A stretch of 33,942 nucleotides of DNA, taken from positions 1 to 33,942 of the forward strand of contig DYJM01000012.1 in assembly GCA_020723125.1 (NCBI GenBank), written 5' to 3'. Of this stretch, positions 1 through 10,323 are shown one piece after another (position 1 is the first letter of the stretch; each line of letters starts with the position of its first letter). The notes beneath the pieces were generated by a model. That model saw only the letters and a program-made list of their open reading frames with translations. It was not told the origin of the DNA and searched no databases. This stretch comes from Acidithiobacillus ferrivorans. Its GTDB lineage: Bacteria > Pseudomonadota > Gammaproteobacteria > Acidithiobacillales > Acidithiobacillaceae. The position numbers were made by a program, and so were the translations under genes.

Positions 1-53
1 TTATGTGTCGCGTCAGTCTCACGTTATGTGGCGGCCAACGATCACCCCAAACA

Positions 54-1169
54 TCAATCCCAACTCAGCGCTCCCCCCGTCTGATACTCCGTCACCCGGG
101 TTTCAAAAAAGTTCTTTTCCTTTTTGAGATCCATCATTTCGCTCATCCACGGGAAAGGGTTTTGTATACCGGGATATTGCTGAGGCAAACCCAGTTGTAC
201 CAGGCGCCGGTTTCCGATGAATTTGACGTAGTCCTTGAATATCGGGGCATTCAGACCCAGAACGCCACGGGGCATGGTGTCGTCGGCGTAGGCGCATTCC
301 AGTTCCACGCCACGACGGATCAGATCAATAATTTCCTGCTGGAAGGTTTCTGTCCAAAGCTGTGGATTTTCGACCTTGATCTGGTTGGCCAAATCAATGC
401 CAAAATTACAGTGCATGGATTCATCGCGCAGAATGTACTGATATTGTTCGGCGGCGCCTACCATCTTGTTCTGTCGGCCCATGGCCAGAATCTGGCTGAA
501 CCCGACATAGAAAAAAGTCCCTTCCATAATGGCCGCAAAAACAATCAGCGAGCGCAGCAGTTTCTGGTCATTTTCCAGGGTACCCGTCTTGAAATTCGGG
601 TCGGCCAGGATGTCGATGAAGGGCATCAGAAACTGGTCTTTATCCCGCACCGACGGTACTTCGTGGTACATGTTGAAGATTTCACCTTCATCCAGGCCAA
701 TGGATTCGACAATGTACTGGTAGGCGTGGGTGTGAATGGCTTCCTCAAAGGCTTGCCGTAACATGTATTGGCGGCATTCCGGCGCGGTAATATGCCGATA
801 GGTGCCCAGTACAATGTTGTTGGCAGCGAGGCTGTCGGCGGTCACAAAAAAACCAAGATTACGCTTGACGATGCGGCGCTCATCTTCCGTGAGGCCTTTG
901 GGGTCTTTCCAGAGGGCAATATCACGGGACATCTGGATTTCCTGGGGCATCCAGTGGTTGGCGCAGGCAGCCAGATACTTGTCCCAGGCCCACTGATACT
1001 TGAAAGGAACCAGTTGATTGACATCCGCACGACCGTTGATGATGCGCTTGTCTTCGGCCCGTACCCGGGCGAAACGTATGCTTTCCTCTTCCGGCACGGA
1101 CTCCGGCAAATCATTCAGGCTGCTGCTGCGCAGTGCTTCGGGACGCAGGCTGTTTTCAAAATTCAACAT
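54..1169 (-). CDS. nrdB: Ribonucleoside-diphosphate reductase, beta (R2) subunit
   Basis: 371-aa ORF; R2 motifs [31 protein letters not shown] and C-terminal [10 protein letters not shown]; downstream of nrdA on the same strand. Confidence 0.97.
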   Translation of the reverse strand: MLNFENSLRPEALRSSSLNDLPESVPEEESIRFARVRAEDKRIINGRADVNQLVPFKYQWAWDKYLAACANHWMPQEIQMSRDIALWKDPKGLTEDERRIVKRNLGFFVTADSLAANNIVLGTYRHITAPECRQYMLRQAFEEAIHTHAYQYIVESIGLDEGEIFNMYHEVPSVRDKDQFLMPFIDILADPNFKTGTLENDQKLLRSLIVFAAIMEGTFFYVGFSQILAMGRQNKMVGAAEQYQYILRDESMHCNFGIDLANQIKVENPQLWTETFQQEIIDLIRRGVELECAYADDTMPRGVLGLNAPIFKDYVKFIGNRRLVQLGLPQQYPGIQNPFPWMSEMMDLKKEKNFFETRVTEYQTGGALSWD

Positions 1170-1189
1170 AACGGCAATTTCTCCTCTGC

Positions 1190-4042
1190 TTATTGGCAGG
1201 CTTCACAGGTGGGATCATCAATGGCACAGGCCTTGGGCTGGTGGCCGGACACGGCATTGAGAGTGCCTGTTTGTACAGTAGATTTTTCCGCCGCTGTGGC
1301 TCCCAGCGAGCGCAGGTAATAGGTGGTTTTGAGCCCGCGCTTCCAGGCCAGACGGTAGGTTTCATCAATTTTCTTGCCGGACGGCTGGCTAAAATACAGG
1401 TTCAGACTCTGCGCCTGATCCAGCCATTTCTGACGACGCGCAGCGGCTTCGACCAGCCATTCCGGATCGGTTTCGAAGGCATTGGCATAAAGCGGCTTGA
1501 GGGCGGCAGGAATACGATCCACGGGCAAGACCGATCCGTCGAAGTATTTGAGGTCATTGACCATGACTTCGTCCCAGAGTCCCTGACGTTTGAGGTCATG
1601 CACCAAGTAGCTGTTTACCACCGTAAATTCGCCGGACAGGTTGGATTTGACGTAAAGGTTTTGATAAATGGGCTCAATCCCCTGGCTGACGCCAACAATG
1701 TTGGAAATGGTCGCCGTGGGGGCGATAGCCAGACAATTGCTGTTACGGATGCCTTTGCGAACCTTGTCCCGCAGCCCGTTCCAGTCGAGGCGCATGCTGC
1801 GGTCTAGGTCAACGCCGTGTTCACGGTTGGCAGCCAGCAGTTCGATGCTGTCGATGGGCAACACTCCCTGACTCCAGAGTGAACCCTGGAAGCTCGGGTA
1901 ACTGCCTCGTTCCTGCGCCAGATCGGCAGAAGCCTCAATGGCGTAGTAGGAAATCACTTCCTGACTGATGTCGGCAAAGGCGACGGCCGCTGGCGAAGCA
2001 TAGGGTATCCGCATTTCCAGCAGGGCATCCGAAAAGCCCATCAGACCCAGACCCACAGGACGATGGCGCATATTGCTGTTGCGCGCCTTGGCCACGGCGT
2101 AGTAGTTCATGTCGATGACATTATCGAGCATGCGCATGGCGATGCGGATGGTCCGGCTGAGCTTGTCGGTGTCCAGCAGTTCCAGCAGTTCTTCGGGCGT
2201 GCTGTCGGTGCGCAGGGCGGATTGATCGGCGCTTGCGGTATTTTTCAGGTGCGCAACCAGGTTCACGGAGCCCAGATTACAAACGGCAATTTCCTTGTCG
2301 TTGGTGTTGAGGGTGATTTCCGTGCAGAGATTGGAACTATGTACGACACCCACGTGCTGCTGCGGGCTGCGCAAATTGCAGGGGTCCTTGAAAGTAATCC
2401 AGGGGTGACCGGTTTCAAAGAGCATGGTCAGCATTTTGCGCCACAGCTGCAGAGCCGGAACTTTTTTGTACAGTTCGATTTCACCCGCATCGGCCATGCG
2501 CTCGTAATGTTCGTAGCGTTCCCGGAAAGCCGAGCCGGTCAGATCATGCAGATCTGCCGTTTCATTCGGGCTGAACAGCGTCCAGGCAGTACCACTTTCC
2601 ACCCGCTCCATAAACAGGTCGGGAATCCAGTTGGCGGTGTTCATGTCATGGGTGCGGCGGCGGTCATCGCCGGTGTTTTTGCGCAGTTCCAGAAACTCCT
2701 CGATGTCCATGTGCCAGGTTTCGAGGTAGGCGCAGACTGCACCCTTGCGCTTGCCGCCCTGGTTGACGGCAACGGCGGTGTCATTGACCACCTTGAGGAA
2801 GGGCACGACGCCCTGGGATTTACCATTGGTGCCCTTGATGAAAGAACCCAGCGCCCGTACGGGGGTCCAGTCGTTCCCCAGACCGCCGCTGAATTTGGAG
2901 AGCAGGGCGTTTTCCTTGATGGCTTCGTAAATATCGTCCAGATCGTCGCCCACGGTGGTCAGGAAGCAGCTCGACAATTGCGGCCGCAAAGTTCCCGAAT
3001 TGAAAAGGGTGGGGGTCGAACTGACAAAGTCGAAGCTGGACAGCACTTCATAAAAGGCGATGGCCTGTTCTTCACGGTCCACTTCATTGACAGCCAGACC
3101 CATGGCCACCCGCATCCAGAAAGACTGAGGCAGTTCAATATGGCGTTCGCGGACATGCAGGAAATAACGATCATAAAGAATCTGCAGGCCCAGATACTGG
3201 AAATTGAGATCGCGTTCGGGTTTGATAGCCGCTGTAATGCGGTCCAGATCATATTGACCAAGGCGCGGATCAATCAGTTCGTGGGCAATGCCGGTCTGCA
3301 GGTAATCCCGGAAGTATTCAGGATAGCGGGCGGCCATTTCGGCCTGGGTGGCAGCTTCTCCCAGCACTTCCCAACGTACCCGGTCCAGCAACAGGCGCGC
3401 AGAAACATAAGCATAGGCAGGGTCGCGCTCGATCATGATCCGGCTGGCCAAAATGGGGGCCTGAAACAGTTCATCTTCGCTGATGCCATCGTACAGATTT
3501 TTGCTGGTGTTGCTCATCAGGGTATCAACGGAAACAGCTTCGCCAAGGCCGCTGCAGGCTTCCTCAATGACGGCCCGCAAACGCTTCAGATCGAGCGCCC
3601 GCTGCGTCCCGTCCGGATATTTCACCTGAATTTGCGGTATGCCCGTCTGGGGGGCTGAAACGCTCTGTTGACGGCGTTCGCGGGCGCGCTCTTCGCGGTA
3701 AAGCACGTAGGCACGCGCGACTTCGTGTTCGCCGGCCCGCATCAAGGCCAGCTCCACCTGATCCTGAATATCTTCTATATGGAAGGTGCCACCACCCGGC
3801 TGGCGTCTTTGCAGCGCCGCAATGACCTGCCCGGTCAGACGCGTGACGAGGTCGCGCACCCGGGCGCTGGCGGCACCGCTGCCACCTTCCACGGCCAGAA
3901 AGGCTTTGGTCATGGCAATGTGGATTTTGCTGGCGTCAAAGGTGACCACCGCATTATTGCGGCGGATGACCTTGTAATGACTGGCTTCTGAGGGATCGTA
4001 TGCAGGATTGCTGACAACAGTTTGAGCGGCGGGATTGGGCAT
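1190..4042 (-). CDS. nrdA: Ribonucleoside-diphosphate reductase, alpha (R1) subunit, with N-terminal ATP-cone region(s)
   Basis: 950-aa ORF; motifs [50 protein letters not shown] and C-terminal CEAC; SD-like GGAG 8 nt before the ATG. Confidence 0.97.
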   Translation of the reverse strand: MPNPAAQTVVSNPAYDPSEASHYKVIRRNNAVVTFDASKIHIAMTKAFLAVEGGSGAASARVRDLVTRLTGQVIAALQRRQPGGGTFHIEDIQDQVELALMRAGEHEVARAYVLYREERARERRQQSVSAPQTGIPQIQVKYPDGTQRALDLKRLRAVIEEACSGLGEAVSVDTLMSNTSKNLYDGISEDELFQAPILASRIMIERDPAYAYVSARLLLDRVRWEVLGEAATQAEMAARYPEYFRDYLQTGIAHELIDPRLGQYDLDRITAAIKPERDLNFQYLGLQILYDRYFLHVRERHIELPQSFWMRVAMGLAVNEVDREEQAIAFYEVLSSFDFVSSTPTLFNSGTLRPQLSSCFLTTVGDDLDDIYEAIKENALLSKFSGGLGNDWTPVRALGSFIKGTNGKSQGVVPFLKVVNDTAVAVNQGGKRKGAVCAYLETWHMDIEEFLELRKNTGDDRRRTHDMNTANWIPDLFMERVESGTAWTLFSPNETADLHDLTGSAFRERYEHYERMADAGEIELYKKVPALQLWRKMLTMLFETGHPWITFKDPCNLRSPQQHVGVVHSSNLCTEITLNTNDKEIAVCNLGSVNLVAHLKNTASADQSALRTDSTPEELLELLDTDKLSRTIRIAMRMLDNVIDMNYYAVAKARNSNMRHRPVGLGLMGFSDALLEMRIPYASPAAVAFADISQEVISYYAIEASADLAQERGSYPSFQGSLWSQGVLPIDSIELLAANREHGVDLDRSMRLDWNGLRDKVRKGIRNSNCLAIAPTATISNIVGVSQGIEPIYQNLYVKSNLSGEFTVVNSYLVHDLKRQGLWDEVMVNDLKYFDGSVLPVDRIPAALKPLYANAFETDPEWLVEAAARRQKWLDQAQSLNLYFSQPSGKKIDETYRLAWKRGLKTTYYLRSLGATAAEKSTVQTGTLNAVSGHQPKACAIDDPTCEACQ

Positions 4043-4136
4043 GTTGAGACTCCGAAGCTGGGCGTAAAGGGCCTGGAAAAAGCGTTTATGTCACGCAATG
4101 GGCACCCGGAAAACAATCGCCTGCCAGACGCCCCAC

Positions 4137-4152
4137 ACACCAAATATAGTCT
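4137..4152 (-). promoter_or_regulatory. NrdR-box-like site, proximal (ACACCAAATATAGTCT)
   Basis: 13/16 match to the remembered NrdR consensus acaCwAtATaTwGwgt; overlaps the -10 of the predicted nrdA promoter. Confidence 0.7.
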
Positions 4153-4170
4153 TGCTGGTGCTGTTGTCAA
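4143..4170 (-). promoter_or_regulatory. Predicted sigma70 promoter of nrdAB
   Basis: On the minus strand TTGACA (4170-4165), 16-bp spacer, TATATT (4148-4143). Confidence 0.7.
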
Positions 4171-4183
4171 CTACATATTGTGG
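4168..4183 (-). promoter_or_regulatory. NrdR-box-like site, distal (CAACTACATATTGTGG)
   Basis: 12/16 match to the NrdR consensus; exactly 31 bp from the proximal site; overlaps the -35. Confidence 0.65.
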
Positions 4184-4221
4184 ATGAAAGGGTGGATAAA
4201 TGGCTTGCAAGTTGTGGATAA
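4179..4221 (-). promoter_or_regulatory. Cluster of three DnaA-box-like 9-mers in the same orientation
   Basis: Minus-strand TTATCCACA (4221-4213, exact consensus), TTATCCACC (4199-4191), TCATCCACA (4187-4179). Confidence 0.6.
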
Positions 4222-4262
4222 GATAGCCAGTGCAATCATTTTGCGAAGATTTTCGAAGGGGC

Positions 4263-4458
4263 ACAAAAACGGCAGAGAACCGGGAGGCTTTTTGCTCCAA
4301 CGTCCCTTGCCTGTTGTTCCAGGGTTCATCCTGCTGTCAGGAGAGAACTCGCCCTGCGGGCTCAGACAGCTCTCCTGACGGGCGCAGGATTTCACCAGGA
4401 ACAACAACGGCGCGGGCCAAAGTCGCGGCAAAGCCTCCCGGTTCTCTGCCGTTTTTGT
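4263..4458. repeat. 196-bp nested inverted repeat / long hairpin element
   Basis: Perfect 29-bp terminal arms ACAAAAACGGCAGAGAACCGGGAGGCTTT (4263-4291) and its reverse complement (4430-4458); inner arms share GTTGTTCC, ATCCTGC and GTCAGGAGAG with their complements; central GCCC-TGC-GGGC. Confidence 0.9.
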
Positions 4459-4555
4459 TGGAATGAAGGAGTATTTCTATAAGATTAAATTTGGACTTGT
4501 TCTAATTGGTCTCTTGGGCGCATACTGACGGCATGGACTCTCAAGGAAGGATGAT

Positions 4556-6001
4556 ATGACTGCTTCAACCCTCGATATAGCGCGTGCCACCTTGTTTACT
4601 CCCGGCGGAATCAGTGAAGGGGAGCTGGAAAAAGTGTTTGGCCGACTGTCTCATCGGGCGCTGGACGATGCCGACCTGTACTTTCAGTACAGTCGCAGCG
4701 AAGGCTTCAGTCTCGAAGAAGGAGTGGTGAAAAACGGGAGTCATTCCATTGAACAGGGGGTAGGGGTGCGCGCCATTCAGGGCGAGCGGCAGGGCTTGGC
4801 CTACTCCGATGAAATTGGCGTCGAGGCACTGCTGACGGCGGCTGATGCAGCGCGCGCCATTGTCCATCAACCGGGTGAAAATCGGGGCCTGGTCTGGCAG
4901 CGGCGCAATGGGCTGTCCTTGTATCAGCCAACCGATCCGTTGGCCTCTATTCCTAATGAAGAAAAAATCGCCCTGCTGGAGCGGGTGGAGCAGGTGGCGC
5001 GGTCGGTAGACCCCCGCATTGTTCAGGTGATGGCCAGTCTGAGTGCCAAATTTGAGGCGGTGCTGGTCGCGCGGCTGGATGGCACCATGGCGGCAGACGT
5101 CCGTCCTTTGGTGCGTCTCCATGTTTCGGCCATTGCCGAGCAGGGCGGACGGCGCGAGCAGGGGAGCGCCGGTGGTGGTGGTCGTTATGATTACCAGACC
5201 TTCCTGAAAGGCCAGATGGCCGATGATTTTGCCCGCGAAGCCGCGCGTCAGGCACTGATTAATCTGGAAGCCGAAGCGGCCCCGGCAGGGAGTATGGATG
5301 TGGTGCTGGGGCCGGGTTGGCCGGGCATTTTACTGCATGAAGCCATTGGCCATGGCCTGGAAGGTGATTTCAATCGCAAGGGCACCAGTGCCTTCAGTGG
5401 TCGGGTTGGTGAGCGGGTTGCGGCTCCTGGGGTGACCGTGGTGGACGACGGTACCCTCGAAAATCGCCGGGGCAGCCTGAATGTCGATGACGAAGGCACG
5501 GAAACCCAGTGTACCACCCTCATCGAAGACGGAATCCTCAAGGGCTATTTGCAGGACACACTCAACGCCCGCCTGACCGGCACTCGTTCTACCGGCAATG
5601 GTCGTCGCGAGTCCTACGCGCATCTCCCCATGCCCCGGATGACCAATACCTACATGCGTGCGGGGGATCGGGATCCTCAGGAAATTATTGCCAGTGTCCG
5701 GCGTGGTCTTTATGCGGTGAATTTTGGCGGGGGACAGGTGGATATTACCAACGGTAAGTTCGTGTTTTCCGCTTCTGAAGCCTATCTCATTGAAAATGGT
5801 AAAATAACCCGGCCGATAAAAGGGGCGACACTGATTGGCAACGGTCCGGATGTACTGACCAGGGTTGAAATGATCGGTAATGACCTCCAATTGGATACGG
5901 GTGTGGGTACTTGTGGCAAGGATGGTCAGAGTGTGCCGGTGGGCGTTGGTCAGCCTACTCTCAAAATACGCGATCTGACGGTGGGAGGAACACAGGGTTG
6001 A
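4556..6001 (+). CDS. tldD: TldD family metalloprotease
   Basis: 481 aa; [11 protein letters not shown] metal-site motif, TNTYM and C-terminal GTCGKDGQ motifs. Confidence 0.95.
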   Translation: MTASTLDIARATLFTPGGISEGELEKVFGRLSHRALDDADLYFQYSRSEGFSLEEGVVKNGSHSIEQGVGVRAIQGERQGLAYSDEIGVEALLTAADAARAIVHQPGENRGLVWQRRNGLSLYQPTDPLASIPNEEKIALLERVEQVARSVDPRIVQVMASLSAKFEAVLVARLDGTMAADVRPLVRLHVSAIAEQGGRREQGSAGGGGRYDYQTFLKGQMADDFAREAARQALINLEAEAAPAGSMDVVLGPGWPGILLHEAIGHGLEGDFNRKGTSAFSGRVGERVAAPGVTVVDDGTLENRRGSLNVDDEGTETQCTTLIEDGILKGYLQDTLNARLTGTRSTGNGRRESYAHLPMPRMTNTYMRAGDRDPQEIIASVRRGLYAVNFGGGQVDITNGKFVFSASEAYLIENGKITRPIKGATLIGNGPDVLTRVEMIGNDLQLDTGVGTCGKDGQSVPVGVGQPTLKIRDLTVGGTQG

Positions 6002-6097
6002 ACAAAATCTTATTGTCAGTGGCTTTTCAGAGGGCTAACATCAAAGCATCTGTCGGTCTTGAATCTGGATCAAATTCTCCCTTGCGGGGGGTAACTT

Positions 6098-8023
6098 ATG
6101 AATAATGTCTTAAAAAACGTTTTGTTATGGGTGGCCATAGGCGTCATTCTGATGCTGGTGTTTCAGAACCTCAATACGAGTAGTTCGACACCCGCTCAGG
6201 CTATGGACTTTTCGACCTTTGTGAATAGCATCAAGCAAGGGCAAGTCGCCGATGTGAATATTGATGCCAATCATGTAACGGGTAGTCTCAGTTCCGGGCA
6301 AAAGTTCAGCGTTTACACGCCGACCAATGATACCCAGCTGGTGCCCCAGTTGCTTGCCGCAGGCGTGAAAATCAATGTGAAACCCCCGGCAGGACAATCC
6401 ATCTTGCTGTCCATCCTGATTTCCTGGTTCCCCATGTTGCTGCTGATTGGCGTCTGGATTTTCTTCATGCGCCAGATGGGTGGCGGTGGCGCGGGTGGTC
6501 GTGGCGCCATGACATTCGGGCGCAGCAAGGCCCGGATGCTGACTGAAGAAAACAACAAGGTCACCTTCGCTGATGTGGCGGGCGTTGAAGAGGCCAAGGA
6601 AGAGCTGGCGGAAATTGTCGACTTCCTGCGCGATCCCCAAAAATTCCAGCGCCTCGGTGGTCGGATTCCCAAGGGCGTGCTGTTGATGGGTTCACCGGGT
6701 GCCGGTAAAACCTTGTTGGCACGCGCCATTGCCGGTGAAGCCCGGGTACCGTTCTTCTCCATTTCCGGCTCGGATTTTGTGGAAATGTTCGTGGGCGTCG
6801 GCGCCTCGCGGGTTCGCGACATGTTCGAGCAGGCGAAAAAACATGCACCCTGCATCATTTTCATTGACGAAATTGATGCAGTTGGACGCCAGCGTGGCGC
6901 GGGTCTTGGCGGCGGTAATGATGAGCGCGAACAGACCCTCAACCAGTTGCTGGTAGAGATGGATGGTTTTGAAGGTACGGAAGGGATCATTGTGGTGGCT
7001 GCCACCAACCGTCCGGATGTGCTGGATCCTGCCCTGTTGCGTCCTGGCCGTTTTGATCGTCAGGTCACTGTGCCTCTGCCCGATATTCGCGGTCGTGAAC
7101 AGATTCTGCAGGTTCACATGCGCAAGGTGCCTATTACGCCCGACGTGGATCCCAAGGTCATTGCCCGGGGTACGCCTGGTTTTTCCGGGGCTGATCTGGC
7201 CAACCTGGTCAACGAAGCAGCCTTGATGGCGGCGCGCAAGAGTAAGCGTCTGGTCGATATGCATGACTTTGAAAATGCCAAAGACAAGGTCATGATGGGT
7301 GCTGAACGCAAATCGGTAGTGATGAGTGACAAGCAGCGGGAAACTACGGCATATCATGAATCGGGTCACGCGGTGGTTGCCAAGCTGTTGCCTGGCACGG
7401 ATCCGGTGCATAAAGTCACCATCATTCCTCGTGGTCGGGCATTGGGTGTCACCATGCAATTGCCCACGGAAGACCGCTTCAACTACGAGCGTGGGGAAAT
7501 TCTCAATAACATTTCCATCCTCATGGGTGGACGTATTGCCGAGGAAGTCTTCCTGAATCAGATGACCACGGGCGCGGGTAATGATATTGAACGCGCCACG
7601 GATCTGGCCCGGAAAATGGTGACCCAGTGGGGTATGTCCAGTATTGGACCCATGGTGATTGGTGAAAAGGAAGAAGAAGTGTTCATCGGTCGGGAAATGA
7701 CCAAGCATAGCAACATTTCCGAACAGACAGCCATGACGGTTGATGGAGAAATCCGGGGCATCATCCGTGAACGTTATGATGTGGCGCGCAAGCTGATCGA
7801 GGAAAATCGCGACAAGGTCGAGGCTATGGCCCAGGCGTTGCTGAAGTACGAAACTCTGGATTCCAGTCAGGTGAGTGACATCATGGCCGGGCGTGATCCC
7901 CGTCCGCCGGTAGATGACGCGGGCAGTTATCCGACCATGCCCACAGATGGTAATGCTGCCAGTTCGGATAAAACCGGTGGTCAGACCCTGCCGGGCCTCA
8001 ATCCCGGAGAACATCCCGTTTGA
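6098..8023 (+). CDS. ftsH: ATP-dependent zinc metalloprotease FtsH
   Basis: 641 aa; two N-terminal TM segments, AAA Walker [12 protein letters not shown] region, HESGH zinc motif. Confidence 0.98.
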   Translation: MNNVLKNVLLWVAIGVILMLVFQNLNTSSSTPAQAMDFSTFVNSIKQGQVADVNIDANHVTGSLSSGQKFSVYTPTNDTQLVPQLLAAGVKINVKPPAGQSILLSILISWFPMLLLIGVWIFFMRQMGGGGAGGRGAMTFGRSKARMLTEENNKVTFADVAGVEEAKEELAEIVDFLRDPQKFQRLGGRIPKGVLLMGSPGAGKTLLARAIAGEARVPFFSISGSDFVEMFVGVGASRVRDMFEQAKKHAPCIIFIDEIDAVGRQRGAGLGGGNDEREQTLNQLLVEMDGFEGTEGIIVVAATNRPDVLDPALLRPGRFDRQVTVPLPDIRGREQILQVHMRKVPITPDVDPKVIARGTPGFSGADLANLVNEAALMAARKSKRLVDMHDFENAKDKVMMGAERKSVVMSDKQRETTAYHESGHAVVAKLLPGTDPVHKVTIIPRGRALGVTMQLPTEDRFNYERGEILNNISILMGGRIAEEVFLNQMTTGAGNDIERATDLARKMVTQWGMSSIGPMVIGEKEEEVFIGREMTKHSNISEQTAMTVDGEIRGIIRERYDVARKLIEENRDKVEAMAQALLKYETLDSSQVSDIMAGRDPRPPVDDAGSYPTMPTDGNAASSDKTGGQTLPGLNPGEHPV

Positions 8024-8868
8024 CCGTAACGCTGGATTGCAATGGGCGCCCGCTGTACTTGGGGCGCCCTTGTGTTATGGGGATTTTGAATGTCACCCCC
8101 GACTCTTTCTCCGATGGCGGAACTTATATCCGTCCGGAGTCGGCGGTTATGCGGGCACGCCAAATCTGGGAGGGCGGCGGCGACATCATTGATATTGGTG
8201 CAGAATCAACCCGTCCGGGTGCCCCCGCTGTTTCCGAGGCCGAAGAAATGGATCGTCTGCTGCCCGTTGTGGAAGCGGTGCTGGCAGCGGTGCCTTTGCC
8301 GGTGTCCATAGATACTTACAAAGCCAAGGTCATGCGCGAAGCCTGGTCCCTGGGTGCGGGCTTGATGAATGATGTCACGGCACTGCAAGGCGACCCGCAA
8401 TCGTTGGCTATGGTCGCAGAGTTGGACATTCCGGTTTGCCTGATGCATATGCGGGGCACTCCACGAACCATGCAGACCAATACCCACTATGACGATGTGC
8501 TTGGCGAGGTAATCGGTTTTTTCAGGGAACGTATGGCTGCATGTGCAACAGCAGGAATCCGCCGCGAACAGTTATTGCTGGACCCCGGATTTGGCTTTGC
8601 CAAAGATCTACGGGGAAACTGCCGGCTTTTGCGGGAACTGGACGCATTGCAAAACATAGGGTTGCCGATTGTTGTCGGGGTTTCCCGAAAAAGCATGATC
8701 GGCGAGTTGTCTGGCGTCGCCCTTGCCGCTCAACGTCTGGCCGGTAGCCTTGCCGCCGCACTCTGGGCTGTGGCCCATGGTGCGCAGGTGCTGCGTGTTC
8801 ACGATGTGGCAGAAACGGTGCAGGCCATCAAAGTCTGGGCAGGTATTCAGGAACAGGGTGGTAAATAA
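8020..8868 (+). CDS. folP: Dihydropteroate synthase
   Basis: 282 aa; MGILNVTPDSFSDGG, DIGAESTRPGA, DPGFGFAKD; TTG start overlaps the ftsH stop (TTGA). Confidence 0.96.
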   Translation: MTVTLDCNGRPLYLGRPCVMGILNVTPDSFSDGGTYIRPESAVMRARQIWEGGGDIIDIGAESTRPGAPAVSEAEEMDRLLPVVEAVLAAVPLPVSIDTYKAKVMREAWSLGAGLMNDVTALQGDPQSLAMVAELDIPVCLMHMRGTPRTMQTNTHYDDVLGEVIGFFRERMAACATAGIRREQLLLDPGFGFAKDLRGNCRLLRELDALQNIGLPIVVGVSRKSMIGELSGVALAAQRLAGSLAAALWAVAHGAQVLRVHDVAETVQAIKVWAGIQEQGGK

Positions 8869-8885
8869 TCTTTGAAGGAAAATCA

Positions 8886-10226
8886 ATGAGTAGAAAGTGG
8901 TTTGGCACCGATGGTGTCAGGGGGCGGGTCGGAGATTCCGTCATTCACCCGGAATGGGTACTGAAGTTGGGATGGGCGGCGGGACATGTGCTGACTGCCG
9001 GCGCCACAGAGCGTCCCCGGGTAGTCATTGGCAAGGACACACGGCTTTCCGGTTATTTACTGGAATCTGCACTGGAATCCGGTCTGGCCAGTGCTGGTGT
9101 GGATGTGTTGCTGGTCGGTCCACTGCCAACACCAGCCATTGCCTATTTGACGCGTACCCTGCGTGCGGACGCCGGAATTGTCATCAGCGCTTCGCATAAT
9201 CCCTATCAGGACAATGGGATCAAGTTTTTCTCGGGCGAAGGCTATAAATTGCCCGATGCCCAGGAGGAAGCCATTGAAGCCTGGATGGATCGGCCGATGC
9301 TGGTCTCTGATTCCGAACAGCTTGGCAAGGCGCGCAGAGTAGAAGATGCGGCAGGTCGTTATGTAGAGTTTTGCAAAACCACCTTTCCCGCCAACCTGGA
9401 CTTGCGTGGCCTGCATCTGGTTGTGGATTGTGCTCACGGCGCCAATTACAAGGTAGGCCCCATGGTATTCCGGGAGTTGGGCGCACAATTGACTTTGCTC
9501 GGTGTGGAACCCAATGGCATCAATATCAATGCCGGAGTCGGTTCGACCTGTCCGGAAAGCCTGCAGGAGCAGGTGCGCAGCAGTCGGGCTGACCTTGGTA
9601 TTGCTTTTGATGGTGATGGTGATCGACTGATTTTGGTGGATGGGCAGGGCGTGCTGCTGGATGGCGACGAACTCATCTGGCTTTTGGCCCGCGACATGCA
9701 GCAGCAGGGTATTTTGTCTGGGGTGGTCGGTACGGTCATGAGTAATCTGGCACTTGAGCAGGGCCTTGCTGATCTGGGTGTGCCTTTTGTGCGTAGCGCC
9801 GTTGGTGACCGCTATGTTCTGGAAGCCATGCAGCAGCACGCCTTCCCTCTGGGTGGCGAATCATCGGGGCATATTATTACGCCGGCCAATACCACGGGGG
9901 ATGCCATTCTCGCCGCCTTGCGTGTGCTGGCCATCATGCGCAAGTCTGGCAAAAGCCTGAAGGCATTACGGGAAGGCTATCAACCCTATCCGCAGGTGCT
10001 GATTGGCGTACGTCTGGCAGATGCCCGACGTTTGCTGGATCATCCCGCAGCCCAAGAACGGATTGCGGCCGCAGAACAAGAACTGGCGGATAAAGGGCGG
10101 CTACTGGTGCGGCCATCAGGTACAGAACCATTGTTGCGGGTCATGGTCGAGGCCGTGTCAGCAGACCTGGCTGCGCGGGTCGCCGAAAAGCTTGCCAAAG
10201 AACTCAGTGATCTGGCGCCCGGATAA
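8886..10226 (+). CDS. glmM: Phosphoglucosamine mutase
   Basis: 446 aa; FGTDGVRGRVG, ISASHNPYQDNGIKFF, FDGDGDR, RPSGTEPLLRVM. Confidence 0.97.
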   Translation: MSRKWFGTDGVRGRVGDSVIHPEWVLKLGWAAGHVLTAGATERPRVVIGKDTRLSGYLLESALESGLASAGVDVLLVGPLPTPAIAYLTRTLRADAGIVISASHNPYQDNGIKFFSGEGYKLPDAQEEAIEAWMDRPMLVSDSEQLGKARRVEDAAGRYVEFCKTTFPANLDLRGLHLVVDCAHGANYKVGPMVFRELGAQLTLLGVEPNGININAGVGSTCPESLQEQVRSSRADLGIAFDGDGDRLILVDGQGVLLDGDELIWLLARDMQQQGILSGVVGTVMSNLALEQGLADLGVPFVRSAVGDRYVLEAMQQHAFPLGGESSGHIITPANTTGDAILAALRVLAIMRKSGKSLKALREGYQPYPQVLIGVRLADARRLLDHPAAQERIAAAEQELADKGRLLVRPSGTEPLLRVMVEAVSADLAARVAEKLAKELSDLAPG

Positions 10227-10243
10227 AATCAGAAAATGCAAAA

Positions 10244-10272
10244 TTGACCGCTTCGAGCGGAGTCTTTACACT
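10244..10272 (+). promoter_or_regulatory. Candidate sigma70 promoter upstream of tpiA with a palindrome in the spacer
   Basis: TTGACC (10244-10249), 17-bp spacer, TACACT (10267-10272); CCGCTTCGAGCGG at 10248-10260. Confidence 0.4.
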
Positions 10273-10323
10273 CGGTCGCATATTAGACGATCACGACATA
10301 TAGCTGAACAAGGAAGATTTGAT

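Noticed and set aside
54-1169. NrdB as a Tyr-less class Ic R2
   Set aside because: Overall similarity suggests it, but Tyr and Asp are present at the diagnostic positions.
2063-3658. 531-aa plus-strand ORF
   Set aside because: Lies wholly antisense to conserved nrdA; shadow ORF from codon bias, no recognisable domain.
4022-4378. 118-aa plus-strand ORF across the nrdA-tldD intergenic region
   Set aside because: Runs through the nrdA promoter and one arm of the palindrome; no SD or protein-like pattern.
4263-4458. Palindrome as a simple intrinsic terminator
   Set aside because: Flanking genes diverge, the stem is far longer than needed, and no T-run follows either outer end in a usual arrangement.
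6058-6088. sigma32-like promoter for ftsH (CTTGAAT-N14-CCCTTGCG)
   Set aside because: Poor -10 match, and the TSS would fall at or past the SD only a few nt before the ATG.
6692-8014. 440-aa minus-strand ORF
   Set aside because: Antisense to ftsH; no domain signal and low-complexity His/Thr/Gly-rich composition typical of a shadow ORF.
9057-9839. 260-aa minus-strand ORF
   Set aside because: Antisense to glmM; no recognisable protein features.
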